A DNA stretch of 64,000 nucleotides from Sphingomonas mucosissima (GTDB lineage Bacteria > Pseudomonadota > Alphaproteobacteria > Sphingomonadales > Sphingomonadaceae): positions 248,001 through 312,000 of the forward strand of contig NZ_NBBJ01000001.1 in assembly GCF_002197665.1 (NCBI RefSeq), given 5' to 3'. This document shows positions 53,484 through 62,110 of this stretch, one piece after another. Made by a program: the position numbers and the translations under genes. Numbering within the stretch: the stretch's first letter is position 1; every line of letters starts with the position of its first letter. The notes beneath the pieces are model-generated. The model saw only the letters and a program-made list of their open reading frames with translations. It was not told the origin of the DNA and did not search any database.

Positions 53484-54280
53484 TGCGGCTGACCATCGAC
53501 CATCGCACGACTTACGCGTTCACGGCGCCGCAGGGCCGGATCGTGCAACTGCTCCGCATGACGCCGGGCGACACGCATGATCAGACGGTCGCCGATTGGC
53601 ATATCACCGTGGATTGCGATTCGCGCATGACCCAGCATCGCGACGGGTTCGGCAACGCGACCACCATGCTCTACTGCGAGGGCGCGATCGAGCGGATCGA
53701 ACTGACGGTATCTGGCGAGGTGGTTACAAGCTCCTCCAGCGGCGTTCTGCACGGCGCCGCCGAATTGCTGCCACCGCGCTTCTTCCTGCGCACCACGCCG
53801 ACGACGGTCGCAGACGCGGCGATCGCGGAGTTCGCGGAGCAGGAAAGCGGTGGCAGGGACATTGCGGCGCTGCACCGGCTGAACGGGGCCGTGCGCGCGC
53901 GGTTCGCCGATGATTCCGGTCGCCCGGCCAAGGGGCGGACAGCCGCCGAGGCATTTGCGCTCGATGCGCTCACGCCGCGTGACATGGCGCAGGTGTTTGT
54001 CGCCGCGGCCCGGGCGATGGGCGCGCCCGCGCGCTATGTGTCCGGCTATTGCGATCTCGCCGGCGATAACCGGCCCACGCCGCATGGCTGGGCGGAGGCC
54101 TATGTCGAGGATTGCGGCTGGATCGCCTTTGATCCCTGGCTGGGGCTATCCCCGGAGGAGCATCACGTCCGGGTGGCGATCGCTCTCGATGCGGCCGGCG
54201 CTGCCCCGGTGGCGGGCTCGCGCCTTGGCGACGGCGCCGAGCGGCTGGAGGTGAATGTCACCGTCCAGAGTGACGACTGA
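53483..54280 (+). CDS. Transglutaminase-fold protein lacking the catalytic Cys
   Basis: The 265-residue product has the bacterial transglutaminase N-terminal domain ('MRLTIDHRTTYAFTAPQGRI') and a core with 'MAQVFVAAARAMGAPARYVS', 'HGWAEAYVEDCGWIAFDPW'. His201 and Asp217 are at the expected spacing, but the position of the usual nucleophilic Cys (normally in G-V-C-Q-D) is occupied by Pro165 in 'DALTPRDMAQ'. It may therefore be a non-catalytic binding protein. A Cys in 'SGYCDLAG' is not at the catalytic position. It overlaps the alpha-E stop, so the three genes form one operon. Confidence 0.9.
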   Translation: MRLTIDHRTTYAFTAPQGRIVQLLRMTPGDTHDQTVADWHITVDCDSRMTQHRDGFGNATTMLYCEGAIERIELTVSGEVVTSSSSGVLHGAAELLPPRFFLRTTPTTVADAAIAEFAEQESGGRDIAALHRLNGAVRARFADDSGRPAKGRTAAEAFALDALTPRDMAQVFVAAARAMGAPARYVSGYCDLAGDNRPTPHGWAEAYVEDCGWIAFDPWLGLSPEEHHVRVAIALDAAGAAPVAGSRLGDGAERLEVNVTVQSDD

Positions 54281-54289
54281 GCGCCGGGA

Positions 54290-55063
54290 TCAGGCGAGTT
54301 CGTGTGCCGTGGCCGGCGGCGCCAGTTCCGCGTCGTCCATCAGCGTCCATCCTTGCGGGCCTAGCTTCTCCAGCGGGCGATAACGCGTCTTGTACGCCAT
54401 GCGCGCCGCGCCCTTCACCCAATAGCCGAGATAGACGTACGGCAGGCCCGCTGCGCGGGCGCGAAGGATGTGATCAAGGATGATGAGGTTGCCCAGCCCC
54501 GGCCGCGCCTCCGGCGACACATCAAAGAAGCTGTAGACCATCGACAGCCCATCGGCCTGACGATCGGTCAGACACGCACCAACTAATCGACCGGGGCGCC
54601 CATCGACGGTTGGCTCGCGATATTCGACGATCACCGAGTTGACGGGCGAATGCTCGACCATGTCGGCATAATCCTGCTCGTCCATGCCCGCCATGCCGCC
54701 GCTCGGATGGCGCTGCGACAGATAGCGGCGTAGCAGCTGGAATTGCTCGTCGGTCGCCCACGGGCGACAGGCGGTGATTTCCAGATCATCGTTACGGCGC
54801 ACCAGCTTGCGCTGTGTTGCGTTCGCCTCGAAATCATTGGTGACCACGCGCACGGAGACGCAGGCCGTGCAGCCGACGCAGGACGGGCGATACGCTACCG
54901 ACTGACTGCGGCGAAAACCGATCCGGCCCAGCGCATCGTTCAGCTCATTGGCGTGCGGCCCGGAAAGCTCCGTGAAGACCTTTCGCTCCTGCCGCCCCGG
55001 CAGATAGGGGCACGGCGCGGGGCTGGTCACGAAAAAACGCGGAAAACGAAAAGGCGCAGTCAC
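54290..55063 (-). CDS. bpt: Leucyl/arginyl-type aminoacyl-tRNA-protein transferase (Bpt)
   Basis: The 257-residue protein (GTG 55063) contains '[20 protein letters not shown]', '[20 protein letters not shown]' and '[20 protein letters not shown]', matching the Ate1-like bacterial arginyl-transferase family with its conserved Cys residues. It transfers an amino acid (Leu for classic Bpt) from tRNA to proteins with destabilising N-termini, marking them for ClpAP/ClpS. The GTG is chosen because family members begin at '[10 protein letters not shown]'; the longer frame to 55132 is probably not translated. It is convergent with the transglutaminase-fold gene. Confidence 0.92.
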   Translation of the reverse strand: MTAPFRFPRFFVTSPAPCPYLPGRQERKVFTELSGPHANELNDALGRIGFRRSQSVAYRPSCVGCTACVSVRVVTNDFEANATQRKLVRRNDDLEITACRPWATDEQFQLLRRYLSQRHPSGGMAGMDEQDYADMVEHSPVNSVIVEYREPTVDGRPGRLVGACLTDRQADGLSMVYSFFDVSPEARPGLGNLIILDHILRARAAGLPYVYLGYWVKGAARMAYKTRYRPLEKLGPQGWTLMDDAELAPPATAHELA

Positions 55064-55242
55064 CGCCGGCACATCCCCAGACCGGCGCATCGGTTGATCG
55101 CGCCCTGGCACCGATATGGAGCCTGCGCCCACCGCTGGAAAGCCGCCGCGGTTCGATCATCGGCGGATTTCCGCGGCAGAAGGATCGCCACAAATTGCCA
55201 TTCGGGCCGACTGACCCGAATTGGGTCAGTCCGGCCGATCGG

Positions 55243-56487
55243 TCACGCGAGCTCGATCAGGCTCACCTTGTATCCCGCCGTGTCCAGCGCCGCGAGCAAG
55301 CGATCGAGATGCGCCCGATCGCGCGTCTCGCACTCGACGTCGAGGCTCAGGCCCTTTGCCGGCAGGTTGGTGAAGATGCGCTGGTGTGCGAGCTCCAGGA
55401 TGTTGACTCGCTCCTGATCGAAGATGCGCGCCACATTATAAAGCGCGCCGGGCTGGTCCTGCAGGCGGATGCGCAGCCGGGCGAGCCGACCGGAGCGGGC
55501 AAGGTCGCGCAGCAGCACGTTGGCGAGCAGGCGCGTGTCGATATTGCCACCGCACAGCACGATGCCCACCGTCTTGCCCGCAAAACGCTCCTTGTTGGCG
55601 AGCACCGCGGCAAGACCAGCGGCGCCGGCACCTTCCACCACCGTTTTCTCGATCTGCAGCAGCAGGCTGACCGATTCTTCCAGGCTCCGCTCGGTGACGA
55701 GCAGGATGTCGTCCACCAGCGCTTCGACCATCTGCGCAGTAAGCCCGCCCGGCTGCTTCACCGCAATGCCCTCGGCCAGCGTGTCTCCCGCGCACGGCAG
55801 GTCGGTCTGGCGAAGCTTGTTGTACATGGAGGGGAACAGCTCGGCCTGCACCCCGATCACTTCGATCGGGTGATCCGCCACGCGTGCCACCGTGGCCATG
55901 CCGGAGATCAGGCCCCCGCCGCCGATCGGCACCACCAGCGCGTCGAGCTCGGGCACCTCGGCCAGCATTTCGATCGCGACGGTGCCCTGGCCGGCAATGA
56001 CGCGCGCATCGTCGAACGGGTGAACAAAGGTATAGCCGCGCTCCGCCTCCAGCACGCGGGCATGGGCGTATGCTTCATCGAACGTGCTGCCGTGCAGCAC
56101 CACCGTCGCGCCGTGTCCCTCCGTCTGCACCACCTTCACCGTTGGCGTGTTAGTCGGCATCACGATCGTGGCCGGCACGCCCAGGCGATTGGCGTGATAG
56201 GCGAGCCCCTGCGCGTGGTTGCCGGCGGACGCGGCGATCACGCCGCGCGACTTCGCTTCCGCGTCCAGCAGCAGCAGCGTGTTGAGCGCACCCCGCTCCT
56301 TGTAGGCGGCGGTGAACTGCAAATTCTCGAATTTGAGATAAATCGTCGCGCCGGTCAGAGCGGACAGCGTCTTGCTCACCAACGTGGGCGTGCGAACGAT
56401 CGAATCGCGGATCCGGGCGTGGGCGGCACGGATATCCGTGATGTTGACGGGAAGAGCGTCGGTCTTCGTTTGTGCCGCAGTCGCCAT
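55243..56487 (-). CDS. ilvA: Threonine ammonia-lyase with C-terminal ACT domain
   Basis: The 414-residue PLP enzyme has the Schiff-base Lys in 'TAAYKERGALNTL', the substrate Ser-Ala-Gly-Asn loop 'AASAGNHAQGLAYHA', the phosphate-binding 'IGGGGLISGMATV' and a C-terminal ACT-like regulatory segment ('QDQPGALYNVARIFDQERVN'). It deaminates threonine to 2-oxobutyrate; the short single-ACT form is usually the catabolic/biosynthetic hybrid of alphaproteobacteria. The ATG at 56487 is preferred over 56502. The palindrome 56504-56581 lies just upstream. Confidence 0.93.
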   Translation of the reverse strand: MATAAQTKTDALPVNITDIRAAHARIRDSIVRTPTLVSKTLSALTGATIYLKFENLQFTAAYKERGALNTLLLLDAEAKSRGVIAASAGNHAQGLAYHANRLGVPATIVMPTNTPTVKVVQTEGHGATVVLHGSTFDEAYAHARVLEAERGYTFVHPFDDARVIAGQGTVAIEMLAEVPELDALVVPIGGGGLISGMATVARVADHPIEVIGVQAELFPSMYNKLRQTDLPCAGDTLAEGIAVKQPGGLTAQMVEALVDDILLVTERSLEESVSLLLQIEKTVVEGAGAAGLAAVLANKERFAGKTVGIVLCGGNIDTRLLANVLLRDLARSGRLARLRIRLQDQPGALYNVARIFDQERVNILELAHQRIFTNLPAKGLSLDVECETRDRAHLDRLLAALDTAGYKVSLIELA

Positions 56488-56503
56488 ATGCAAAGGTCCC
56501 AAG

Positions 56504-56581
56504 CCGTTCGCACGGAGCCTGTCGACGGCCGTCTTTGCTTGGGCGAAGAAGGGCAGGCTTCGACAGGCTCAGCCCGAACGG
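56504..56581. repeat. Long imperfect palindrome, sphingomonad REP-like
   Basis: Arms of about 22 bases (56504-56525 and 56560-56581) are inverted copies with about three mismatches. The right arm contains the same 18 bases found at 26405-26422. It lies in the divergent gap between ilvA and the hydroxyacid dehydrogenase gene. Likely a mobile-derived or REP-type palindrome rather than an operator. Confidence 0.78.
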
Positions 56582-56656
56582 ATCCATGATCCAGGTCGAT
56601 GGGGCGCTCTAGGACCATCTGGCGCCGCGTGCAAACTGCCCCTATCCGCCGTTGTC

Positions 56657-57496
56657 ATGAAGATCGCTTTCATCGGCACCGGCGTGATGGGTGCTCCCAT
56701 GGCCGGCCACCTCGCGCGCGCCGGCCACCATGTCACCGTGTACAACCGCACCCGGGCCAAGGCGGAGGCGACCGGCCTTCCCGTCGCGGACACGCCGGCC
56801 GACGCTGCGCGCGGCGCCGATGCGGTGGTAACCTGCGTCGGCAATGACGCGGACCTCGCCGCCGTCACGCTCGGCGACGACGGCGCCTTTGCGGTGATGC
56901 GCGAGGATGCGGTGTTCATCGATCACACAACGGTATCCGCGGACATCGCCCGCCATCTTGCGGCGGCCCGCGAGCTGTGCGTCGACGCGCCGGTGTCTGG
57001 TGGCCAGGCAGGTGCCGAGAAAGGCCAGCTGGCGGCCATGTGTGGTGGCAGCGAGGCCGCTTTTCTCCAGGCACAGGCCGTGATGGAGGCATATGCCGCC
57101 CGCATTGTTCATGTCGGTGCGGCCGGCGCGGGGCAGCAGACCAAGATGGTCAACCAGATCTGCATCGCCGGCGTGCTCCAGGGATTGTCGGAGGCACTCC
57201 GCTTCGCACAGGCGAGCGCGCTCGATCTCGACAAGGTGTTCGAAGCGATCTCGGGCGGCGCGGCGCAAAGCTGGCAAATGGTGAACCGCTGGCCGACGAT
57301 GGCACGTGACGAGTTCGATTTCGGATTTGCAATCAACTGGATGCGCAAGGATCTTGGTCTCGCGCTTGATGAGGCAAAGCGTAACGGATCGGTGCTGCCG
57401 GTGGCGGCGCTGGTGGATCAATTCTACGCTGAGGTGCAGAAAATGGATGGTGGCCGCCAGGATACGAGCGCGCTCGTGCGGAGGCTCCCGCGATGA
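56657..57496 (+). CDS. NAD(P)-dependent beta-hydroxyacid dehydrogenase (3-hydroxyisobutyrate type)
   Basis: The 279-residue enzyme starts with the dinucleotide-binding segment 'MKIAFIGTGVMGAPMAGHLA', has the substrate loop 'DAPVSGGQAGAEKGQLAAMC' and the catalytic Lys in 'GQQTKMVNQICIAG'. It should oxidise a beta-hydroxyacid or reduce the semialdehyde; exact substrate unknown. Its stop overlaps the start of the amidohydrolase by four bases (ATGA), so the two are co-translated. The start follows the palindrome region; no strong ribosome site is visible. Confidence 0.93.
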   Translation: MKIAFIGTGVMGAPMAGHLARAGHHVTVYNRTRAKAEATGLPVADTPADAARGADAVVTCVGNDADLAAVTLGDDGAFAVMREDAVFIDHTTVSADIARHLAAARELCVDAPVSGGQAGAEKGQLAAMCGGSEAAFLQAQAVMEAYAARIVHVGAAGAGQQTKMVNQICIAGVLQGLSEALRFAQASALDLDKVFEAISGGAAQSWQMVNRWPTMARDEFDFGFAINWMRKDLGLALDEAKRNGSVLPVAALVDQFYAEVQKMDGGRQDTSALVRRLPR

Positions 57497-59196
57497 AGCG
57501 CGCTTTCCTCCTCGCCACCGCGCTCCTCTCGTCTCCGGCGCTGGCCGACGGAATTGTCGACAATGTCAATGGCTTGGCCCCGACTGCCGACGGCCGGGTG
57601 ATCCGCTTCAAGGCGGTGCTGATCGATGCCGGGGGCAAGGTCACCCGGCTCGTTCCCCCGGGCGAGGAGCCGCCCAAGCTCAGCCGCCGCGAACTGAAGA
57701 AAAACGCCGGCAAGCCGCTGTACGACTGGCGGATCGACATGGGCGGAAAGACCTTGCTGCCCGGCTTCATTGATGCCCACGGCCATGTCATGGGGCTAGG
57801 CTTCGGCGCGTTGTCGCTTGACCTGTCCGGCGCACGCTCGCTGAACGAAGCCAAGGCGATGGTCGCGGCCTATATCCGCGCGAACCCGGATCGCAAATGG
57901 ACCACGGGGCGCGGCTGGAACCAGGAAGCCTGGGGGCTGGGCCGCTTCCCGACCGCGGCTGATCTGGACGACGTCGCGCCCGGTCACTCGGTGTGGCTGG
58001 AGCGGGCAGACGGCCACGCTGGCTGGGCGAACAGCAAGGCCATGCGCGAAGCCGGCGTGACGACGGCAACCGCCTCGCCGCCCGGCGGGCGGATCGAAAA
58101 GGCCGGCGCAGCGCCAGCGGGGGTGTTCGTGGATGCCGCCATGCAGCTGGTCGAACGTGCCGTGCCGAAGCCCTTGGCCAAGGAGCGCGACGCGGCCTTC
58201 CTTGAGGCGCAGCAGAAGCTGCTTGCGAACGGCATCACTGCGGTCGCCGATATGGGCACGACGGTTGACGACTGGCTGAGCTATCGCCGCATGGCCGATC
58301 TTGGCGCCTTGCGCGTCCGCATCATGAGCTATGCCGCCGGCGTGGAGACCGCCAGCCAGATCGGCGGCAAGGGCCCGACCCCGTGGCTCTACAACGATCG
58401 GCTGCGCATGGGCGGGGTGAAGATTTACCTCGACGGTGCGCTTGGCTCGCGCGGCGCAGTGCTGAAGGCGCCCTACGCCGACGCGCCGGGCGAACGGGGC
58501 CTCAGCTTCCTCAACGACACCCAGCTGCAGAACCAGATGAGCCGCGCGGCGATGGACGATTTCCAGCTCGCGGTTCACGCCATCGGCGACAAGGCCAACG
58601 CGCAGGTGCTGGACGCCATCCAGGTGCTGAGCGAAACCTACACGGGCGATCGCCGCTGGCGGATCGAACATGCGCAGGTGATCGACCCCGCCGATCTCAA
58701 GAGCTTCGGCAAGTTCGGCACGATCGCCTCGATGCAGCCGACGCATCAGACCGGGGACCGCACCATGGCGGAGGCGCGGCTCGGGCCGGCGCGCCTGGCG
58801 GGTGCCTATGCCTGGAAATCCGTGCTGGCGAATGGCGGCAAGCTGGCGCTCGGATCGGACTTCCCGGTGGAAAAGCCGGACCCGTGGGATGGCTGGGCGG
58901 CGGCCTTCACCCGGCAGGATGCGCAGGGCCAGCCGCCGGGCGGCTGGCGTCCGGAAGAGGCGGTCACGCGGGAGCAGGCGTGGTGGGCATTCACCGGCGG
59001 CGCGGCCTATGCCGGCTTTGCCGAGCAGAAGTTCGGCAATCTGGCACCGGGTCAGAAGGCGGACTTCATCATCGTTGATCGCGACCCGCTCACGGCCGAT
59101 CCCATGGCACTCCGCACCATTCGGGTGGAGCAGACCTGGATTGGCGGCGAAAAGGCGTTCGATCGCGCAGGCGGCGCGAAGACACCGGCCAGATAA
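57493..59196 (+). CDS. Secreted amidohydrolase (YtcJ-like)
   Basis: The 567-residue protein has a signal peptide ('MKRAFLLATALLSSPALADG') and a YtcJ-type amidohydrolase fold: metal ligands 'GFIDAHGHVMGLG', a likely bridging Lys in 'GGVKIYLDGALGSRGAVLK', His in 'AVHAIGDKANAQVL' and 'RIEHAQVIDPADL', and Asp in 'LGSDFPVEKPDPW'. It should hydrolyse an amide or similar bond in the periplasm. It is coupled to the preceding dehydrogenase. A hairpin repeat lies ten bases after its stop. Confidence 0.92.
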   Translation: MKRAFLLATALLSSPALADGIVDNVNGLAPTADGRVIRFKAVLIDAGGKVTRLVPPGEEPPKLSRRELKKNAGKPLYDWRIDMGGKTLLPGFIDAHGHVMGLGFGALSLDLSGARSLNEAKAMVAAYIRANPDRKWTTGRGWNQEAWGLGRFPTAADLDDVAPGHSVWLERADGHAGWANSKAMREAGVTTATASPPGGRIEKAGAAPAGVFVDAAMQLVERAVPKPLAKERDAAFLEAQQKLLANGITAVADMGTTVDDWLSYRRMADLGALRVRIMSYAAGVETASQIGGKGPTPWLYNDRLRMGGVKIYLDGALGSRGAVLKAPYADAPGERGLSFLNDTQLQNQMSRAAMDDFQLAVHAIGDKANAQVLDAIQVLSETYTGDRRWRIEHAQVIDPADLKSFGKFGTIASMQPTHQTGDRTMAEARLGPARLAGAYAWKSVLANGGKLALGSDFPVEKPDPWDGWAAAFTRQDAQGQPPGGWRPEEAVTREQAWWAFTGGAAYAGFAEQKFGNLAPGQKADFIIVDRDPLTADPMALRTIRVEQTWIGGEKAFDRAGGAKTPAR

Positions 59197-59205
59197 TCCT
59201 CGGTC

Positions 59206-59226
59206 ATGCCGGGCTAGTCCCGGCAT
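59206..59226. repeat. Short palindromic repeat after amidohydrolase gene
   Basis: ATGCCGGG (59206-59213) and CCCGGCAT (59219-59226) form a perfect 8-bp stem with a five-base loop. The stem flanks ('gtc' before and 'cc' plus 'tccgcgc' after) match those at 62026-62046, so the two are copies of one element. It probably serves as a 3'-end hairpin. The rest of the 195-base gap up to 59391 holds nothing I can recognise. Confidence 0.7.
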
Positions 59227-59391
59227 CCAAACTTCCGCGCGCCCGTACCGGGGCGACTTCGCGGGGCAGTGGATGCCGGACCGAGCCGGCACGCGGTGCC
59301 AAACTCCCCGGCCTCACTCGCCTCGTTGGTCCCGCAAGAACGGCCCGGACGGCGGCTGGCCGGGTTTAGCCCGATCGGCCGTGGGTGCGCG

Positions 59392-59736
59392 TCAGGCCGA
59401 GGGCTCGCTGCGCATGTCGCCGCGGTTCGCGGCAAAGCCCGGCGCTGGCCCGGTCGCCGGCCGCAGCGCTTCGCGCTCGGACGCCGGCACTGGCGCGGTG
59501 GGGTCGGGGCGGAAGTGATCGACCGCGCGGTCATTCGGGCCGGGGTGCTTGTCACCCTCCAGATCGGGCACTCGATGGCCGTCCTTGGGCGCGAAGAACC
59601 GGTCAAACAGGCCGAAGTGCAGCGCACTGGCGAGCCCGGTTGCGATCGCGCCGATCGCGGTTGCTGCGCCGATCGCCACGTTGCGCTGGGTGTGATCGGC
59701 CTTTGAGCGGCCGTTGCTGTCGCGTTTCTTGGTCAT
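59392..59736 (-). CDS. Small membrane protein of unknown function
   Basis: The 114-residue protein has a basic start ('MTKKRDSNGRSKADHTQRNV'), one Ala/Gly-rich membrane helix (about residues 20-40, 'IGAATAIGAIATGLASALHF') and a polar, Pro/Asp/Arg-rich tail of about 70 residues with no repeats. I do not recognise the family. It is divergent from uvrC with a gap of about 95 bases. Codon usage is in line with its neighbours. Confidence 0.6.
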   Translation of the reverse strand: MTKKRDSNGRSKADHTQRNVAIGAATAIGAIATGLASALHFGLFDRFFAPKDGHRVPDLEGDKHPGPNDRAVDHFRPDPTAPVPASEREALRPATGPAPGFAANRGDMRSEPSA

Positions 59737-59831
59737 GCCCGCTCAACACGCGCAAGAGCCCGACCGTTCCCACCCTCATCGGACAGGAAGCCATTCAAAT
59801 CACGAGACGCAGGCCCTAGATCGCCCCTACG

Positions 59832-61751
59832 ATGCAAGGTTCCTACGGCCCGCCAGACCGGTTCAACGAAGAAAAGGCGACATTCGCGATCCGCGGCAGC
59901 GACCAACCCGATCTGGAGGCTGGCGTGGCGGCGATCCGCAATGTCGTGCGCACGCTTCCGCTGAAGCCCGGCGTCTATCGAATGCACGATGCCAAGGGCG
60001 ACGTCCTGTACGTCGGCAAGGCACGCGCGCTGAAGAACCGCGTCAGCAACTATACGCAGATCAACAACCTGTCGAAGCGGCTCCAGCGCATGGTGTCGCA
60101 GACCCGGACGATGACGATCGTTACGACCAACAACGAGGCTGAGGCGCTGCTGCTCGAAGCGCAGCTGATCAAGCGGTATCGCCCGCCCTACAACGTGCTG
60201 CTGCGCGACGATAAGAGCTTTCCCTTCATCCTCCTGCGCGCCGATCATGACTTTCCGCGTATTCAAAAGCATCGCGGAGCGCGGCGTGCGAAGGGCGACT
60301 ATTACGGCCCGTTCGCCAGCGCCGGCAGCGTCAACAACACGCTGAACGCGCTGCAGAAATTGTTCCTGCTCAGGAGCTGCACGGACGGCTTCTTCAAGAC
60401 GCGCGATCGGCCGTGCTTGCTGTATCAGATCAAGCGCTGCTCGGCGCCGTGCGTCGGCCGCATCGACAAGGCGGGCTACGACGAGCTGATTGCCGATTCG
60501 AAGAAGTTCCTGGCCGGCAAGACGACCGATGTTCAGGCAAAGCTCGGCGCGCAGATGCAGGCGGCGAGCGAGAACATGGACTTCGAGCAGGCGGCGGTGA
60601 TCCGTGATCGGCTGCGGGCGCTCACCTTCATCCAGGGCACGCAGTTCATCAACGCGGAAGGGGTGGGTGATGCCGATATCTTCGCGCTCGCCAGTCATGA
60701 AGGCGTGATCGGCATCCAGGCCTTCTTCATCCGCGGCGGGCAGAATTGGGGCCACCGCAGCTTCTTCCCCGCGCACACCGCCGAGGTGAGCGAGGCGGAG
60801 GTGATGACGCTGTTCCTTATGCAATTCTACGAGGAAGTGCCGCCCGCGCGCACCGTTCTGGTCGATCGCGCGCTGCCCGACGTGGAGGTGCTGACCGAAG
60901 CGCTGACGACGCAGGCCGGGCGGAAGGTGACGATCGAAGTGCCCCAGCGGGGCACGCGCAAGCGGCTGATGGAACAGGCCTGCCGCAACGCCACCGAAGC
61001 GCTGGAGCGCCGGCTCGCGGAAAGCACCACACAGGCGAAGCTCAACCGCGAGGTGGCGGACCTGTTTGGCTTGGCCGAGCCGCCGCAGCGCATCGAGGTG
61101 TATGACAACAGCCACATCCAGGGCACCAACGCGGTCGGCGCGATGGTCGTCGCGGGGCCGGAGGGCTTCCGCAAGGGCCAGTATCGCAAGTTCAACATCA
61201 AGCAGGCGGCAACCGACGACGATTTCGCGATGATGCGCGAAGTGCTGACCCGGCGCTTCGCCCGCGCGATCGAGGAGGATCCCGATCGTGATGGCGACAC
61301 CTGGCCCGATCTCGTCCTGCTCGACGGCGGGCGGGGGCAGCTGAATGCGGCAAAGGCGGTGCTGGAGGATCTCGGCATCGAGGACGTGTGTCTGGTCGGC
61401 GTTGCCAAGGGGCCGCACCACGGGCGGGAGGGGCGCGAGGTGTTTCACCTGATGGACGGGCGCGAGCTGACGTTGCCGGTCAACTCGCCGGTGCTGTTCT
61501 ACCTTCAGCGGCTGCGCGACGAGGTGCACCGGTTCGTCATCGGCGCGCATCGCGACAAGCGCGCAAAGGCGATGGGGACGAGCCCGCTGGACGAAGTGCC
61601 CGGCATCGGCCCGGCGCGAAAAAAGGCGTTGCTGATGCACTTCGGCACCGCGCGAGCCGTGCGCAACGCCAGCCTTGCGGACTTGCAGAAGGCACCGGGC
61701 GTCAGCGCCGGCGTGGCGCAGCAGGTGTACGACTTCTACCACGCAAAGTGA
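59832..61751 (+). CDS. uvrC: Excinuclease ABC subunit C
   Basis: The 639-residue protein has the GIY-YIG nuclease domain ('PLKPGVYRMHDAKGDVLYVG' then 'KARALKNRVSNY'), the UvrB-binding UVR motif ('ASENMDFEQAAVIRDRLRAL'), the RNase H-like nuclease core ('IEVYDNSHIQGTNAVGAMVV' and 'DLVLLDGGRGQLNAAKAVLE') and C-terminal helix-hairpin-helix motifs ('LDEVPGIGPARKKALLMHFG'). It makes the dual incisions of nucleotide-excision repair. Length and ends are standard. Confidence 0.97.
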   Translation: MQGSYGPPDRFNEEKATFAIRGSDQPDLEAGVAAIRNVVRTLPLKPGVYRMHDAKGDVLYVGKARALKNRVSNYTQINNLSKRLQRMVSQTRTMTIVTTNNEAEALLLEAQLIKRYRPPYNVLLRDDKSFPFILLRADHDFPRIQKHRGARRAKGDYYGPFASAGSVNNTLNALQKLFLLRSCTDGFFKTRDRPCLLYQIKRCSAPCVGRIDKAGYDELIADSKKFLAGKTTDVQAKLGAQMQAASENMDFEQAAVIRDRLRALTFIQGTQFINAEGVGDADIFALASHEGVIGIQAFFIRGGQNWGHRSFFPAHTAEVSEAEVMTLFLMQFYEEVPPARTVLVDRALPDVEVLTEALTTQAGRKVTIEVPQRGTRKRLMEQACRNATEALERRLAESTTQAKLNREVADLFGLAEPPQRIEVYDNSHIQGTNAVGAMVVAGPEGFRKGQYRKFNIKQAATDDDFAMMREVLTRRFARAIEEDPDRDGDTWPDLVLLDGGRGQLNAAKAVLEDLGIEDVCLVGVAKGPHHGREGREVFHLMDGRELTLPVNSPVLFYLQRLRDEVHRFVIGAHRDKRAKAMGTSPLDEVPGIGPARKKALLMHFGTARAVRNASLADLQKAPGVSAGVAQQVYDFYHAK

Positions 61752-61822
61752 GCAGCGGAATGGGGGTGAGCGGCGGAACGGGCACGGGCGCTCCACCGTT
61801 GAGGTGGTCAAAGGAGACAAGC

Positions 61823-62014
61823 ATGTCGAATTCCCCGCTGAATCCCGCACAGACCGATCCGCTCGCGACAACCGACGCCGACGGCAGTCCGCTTGATGAG
61901 GATGCGAAGCTCGACATCGCGCTCGAGGGCTCGATGATCACCTCGGAGCCGCCGCAGATGTCGGAGCCAAAGACCGCCGCCGAGGAAAAGGCAGAAGAGA
62001 ACGCGCAACGCTGA
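61823..62014 (+). CDS. Small acidic protein of unknown function
   Basis: This 63-residue ORF starts at an ATG eight bases after AAGGAG and encodes a Ser/Pro/Asp/Glu-rich, likely disordered protein ('MSNSPLNPAQTDPLATTDAD' ... 'AEEKAEENAQR') without hydrophobic stretches or cysteine. I do not recognise a family. It follows uvrC by 71 bases on the same strand and is followed by a palindromic hairpin, so it may be co-transcribed with uvrC. Confidence 0.6.
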   Translation: MSNSPLNPAQTDPLATTDADGSPLDEDAKLDIALEGSMITSEPPQMSEPKTAAEEKAEENAQR

Positions 62015-62025
62015 TCCCGTCTGTC

Positions 62026-62046
62026 ACCCCGGCCTTGTGCCGGGGT
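62026..62046. repeat. Short palindromic repeat, second copy
   Basis: ACCCCGGC (62026-62033) and GCCGGGGT (62039-62046) form a perfect 8-bp stem around a five-base loop, 11 bases after the small acidic protein stop. Flanking bases match the copy at 59206-59226. Confidence 0.7.
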
Positions 62047-62110
62047 CCAGCGGTCCGCGCACCCGTAGGTGCCGGAACAGGCCCAGCATGATGAAACCGG
62101 CCAACCGTGC

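Noticed and set aside
57796..59292. Near-500-codon antisense frame over the amidohydrolase
   Set aside because: Shadow of the coding strand; no domain and a Arg/His-rich composition.
59733..61871. Very long open frame antisense to uvrC
   Set aside because: High GC at third positions of uvrC creates open antisense frames; composition is His/Arg/Gln-rich and lacks any domain.
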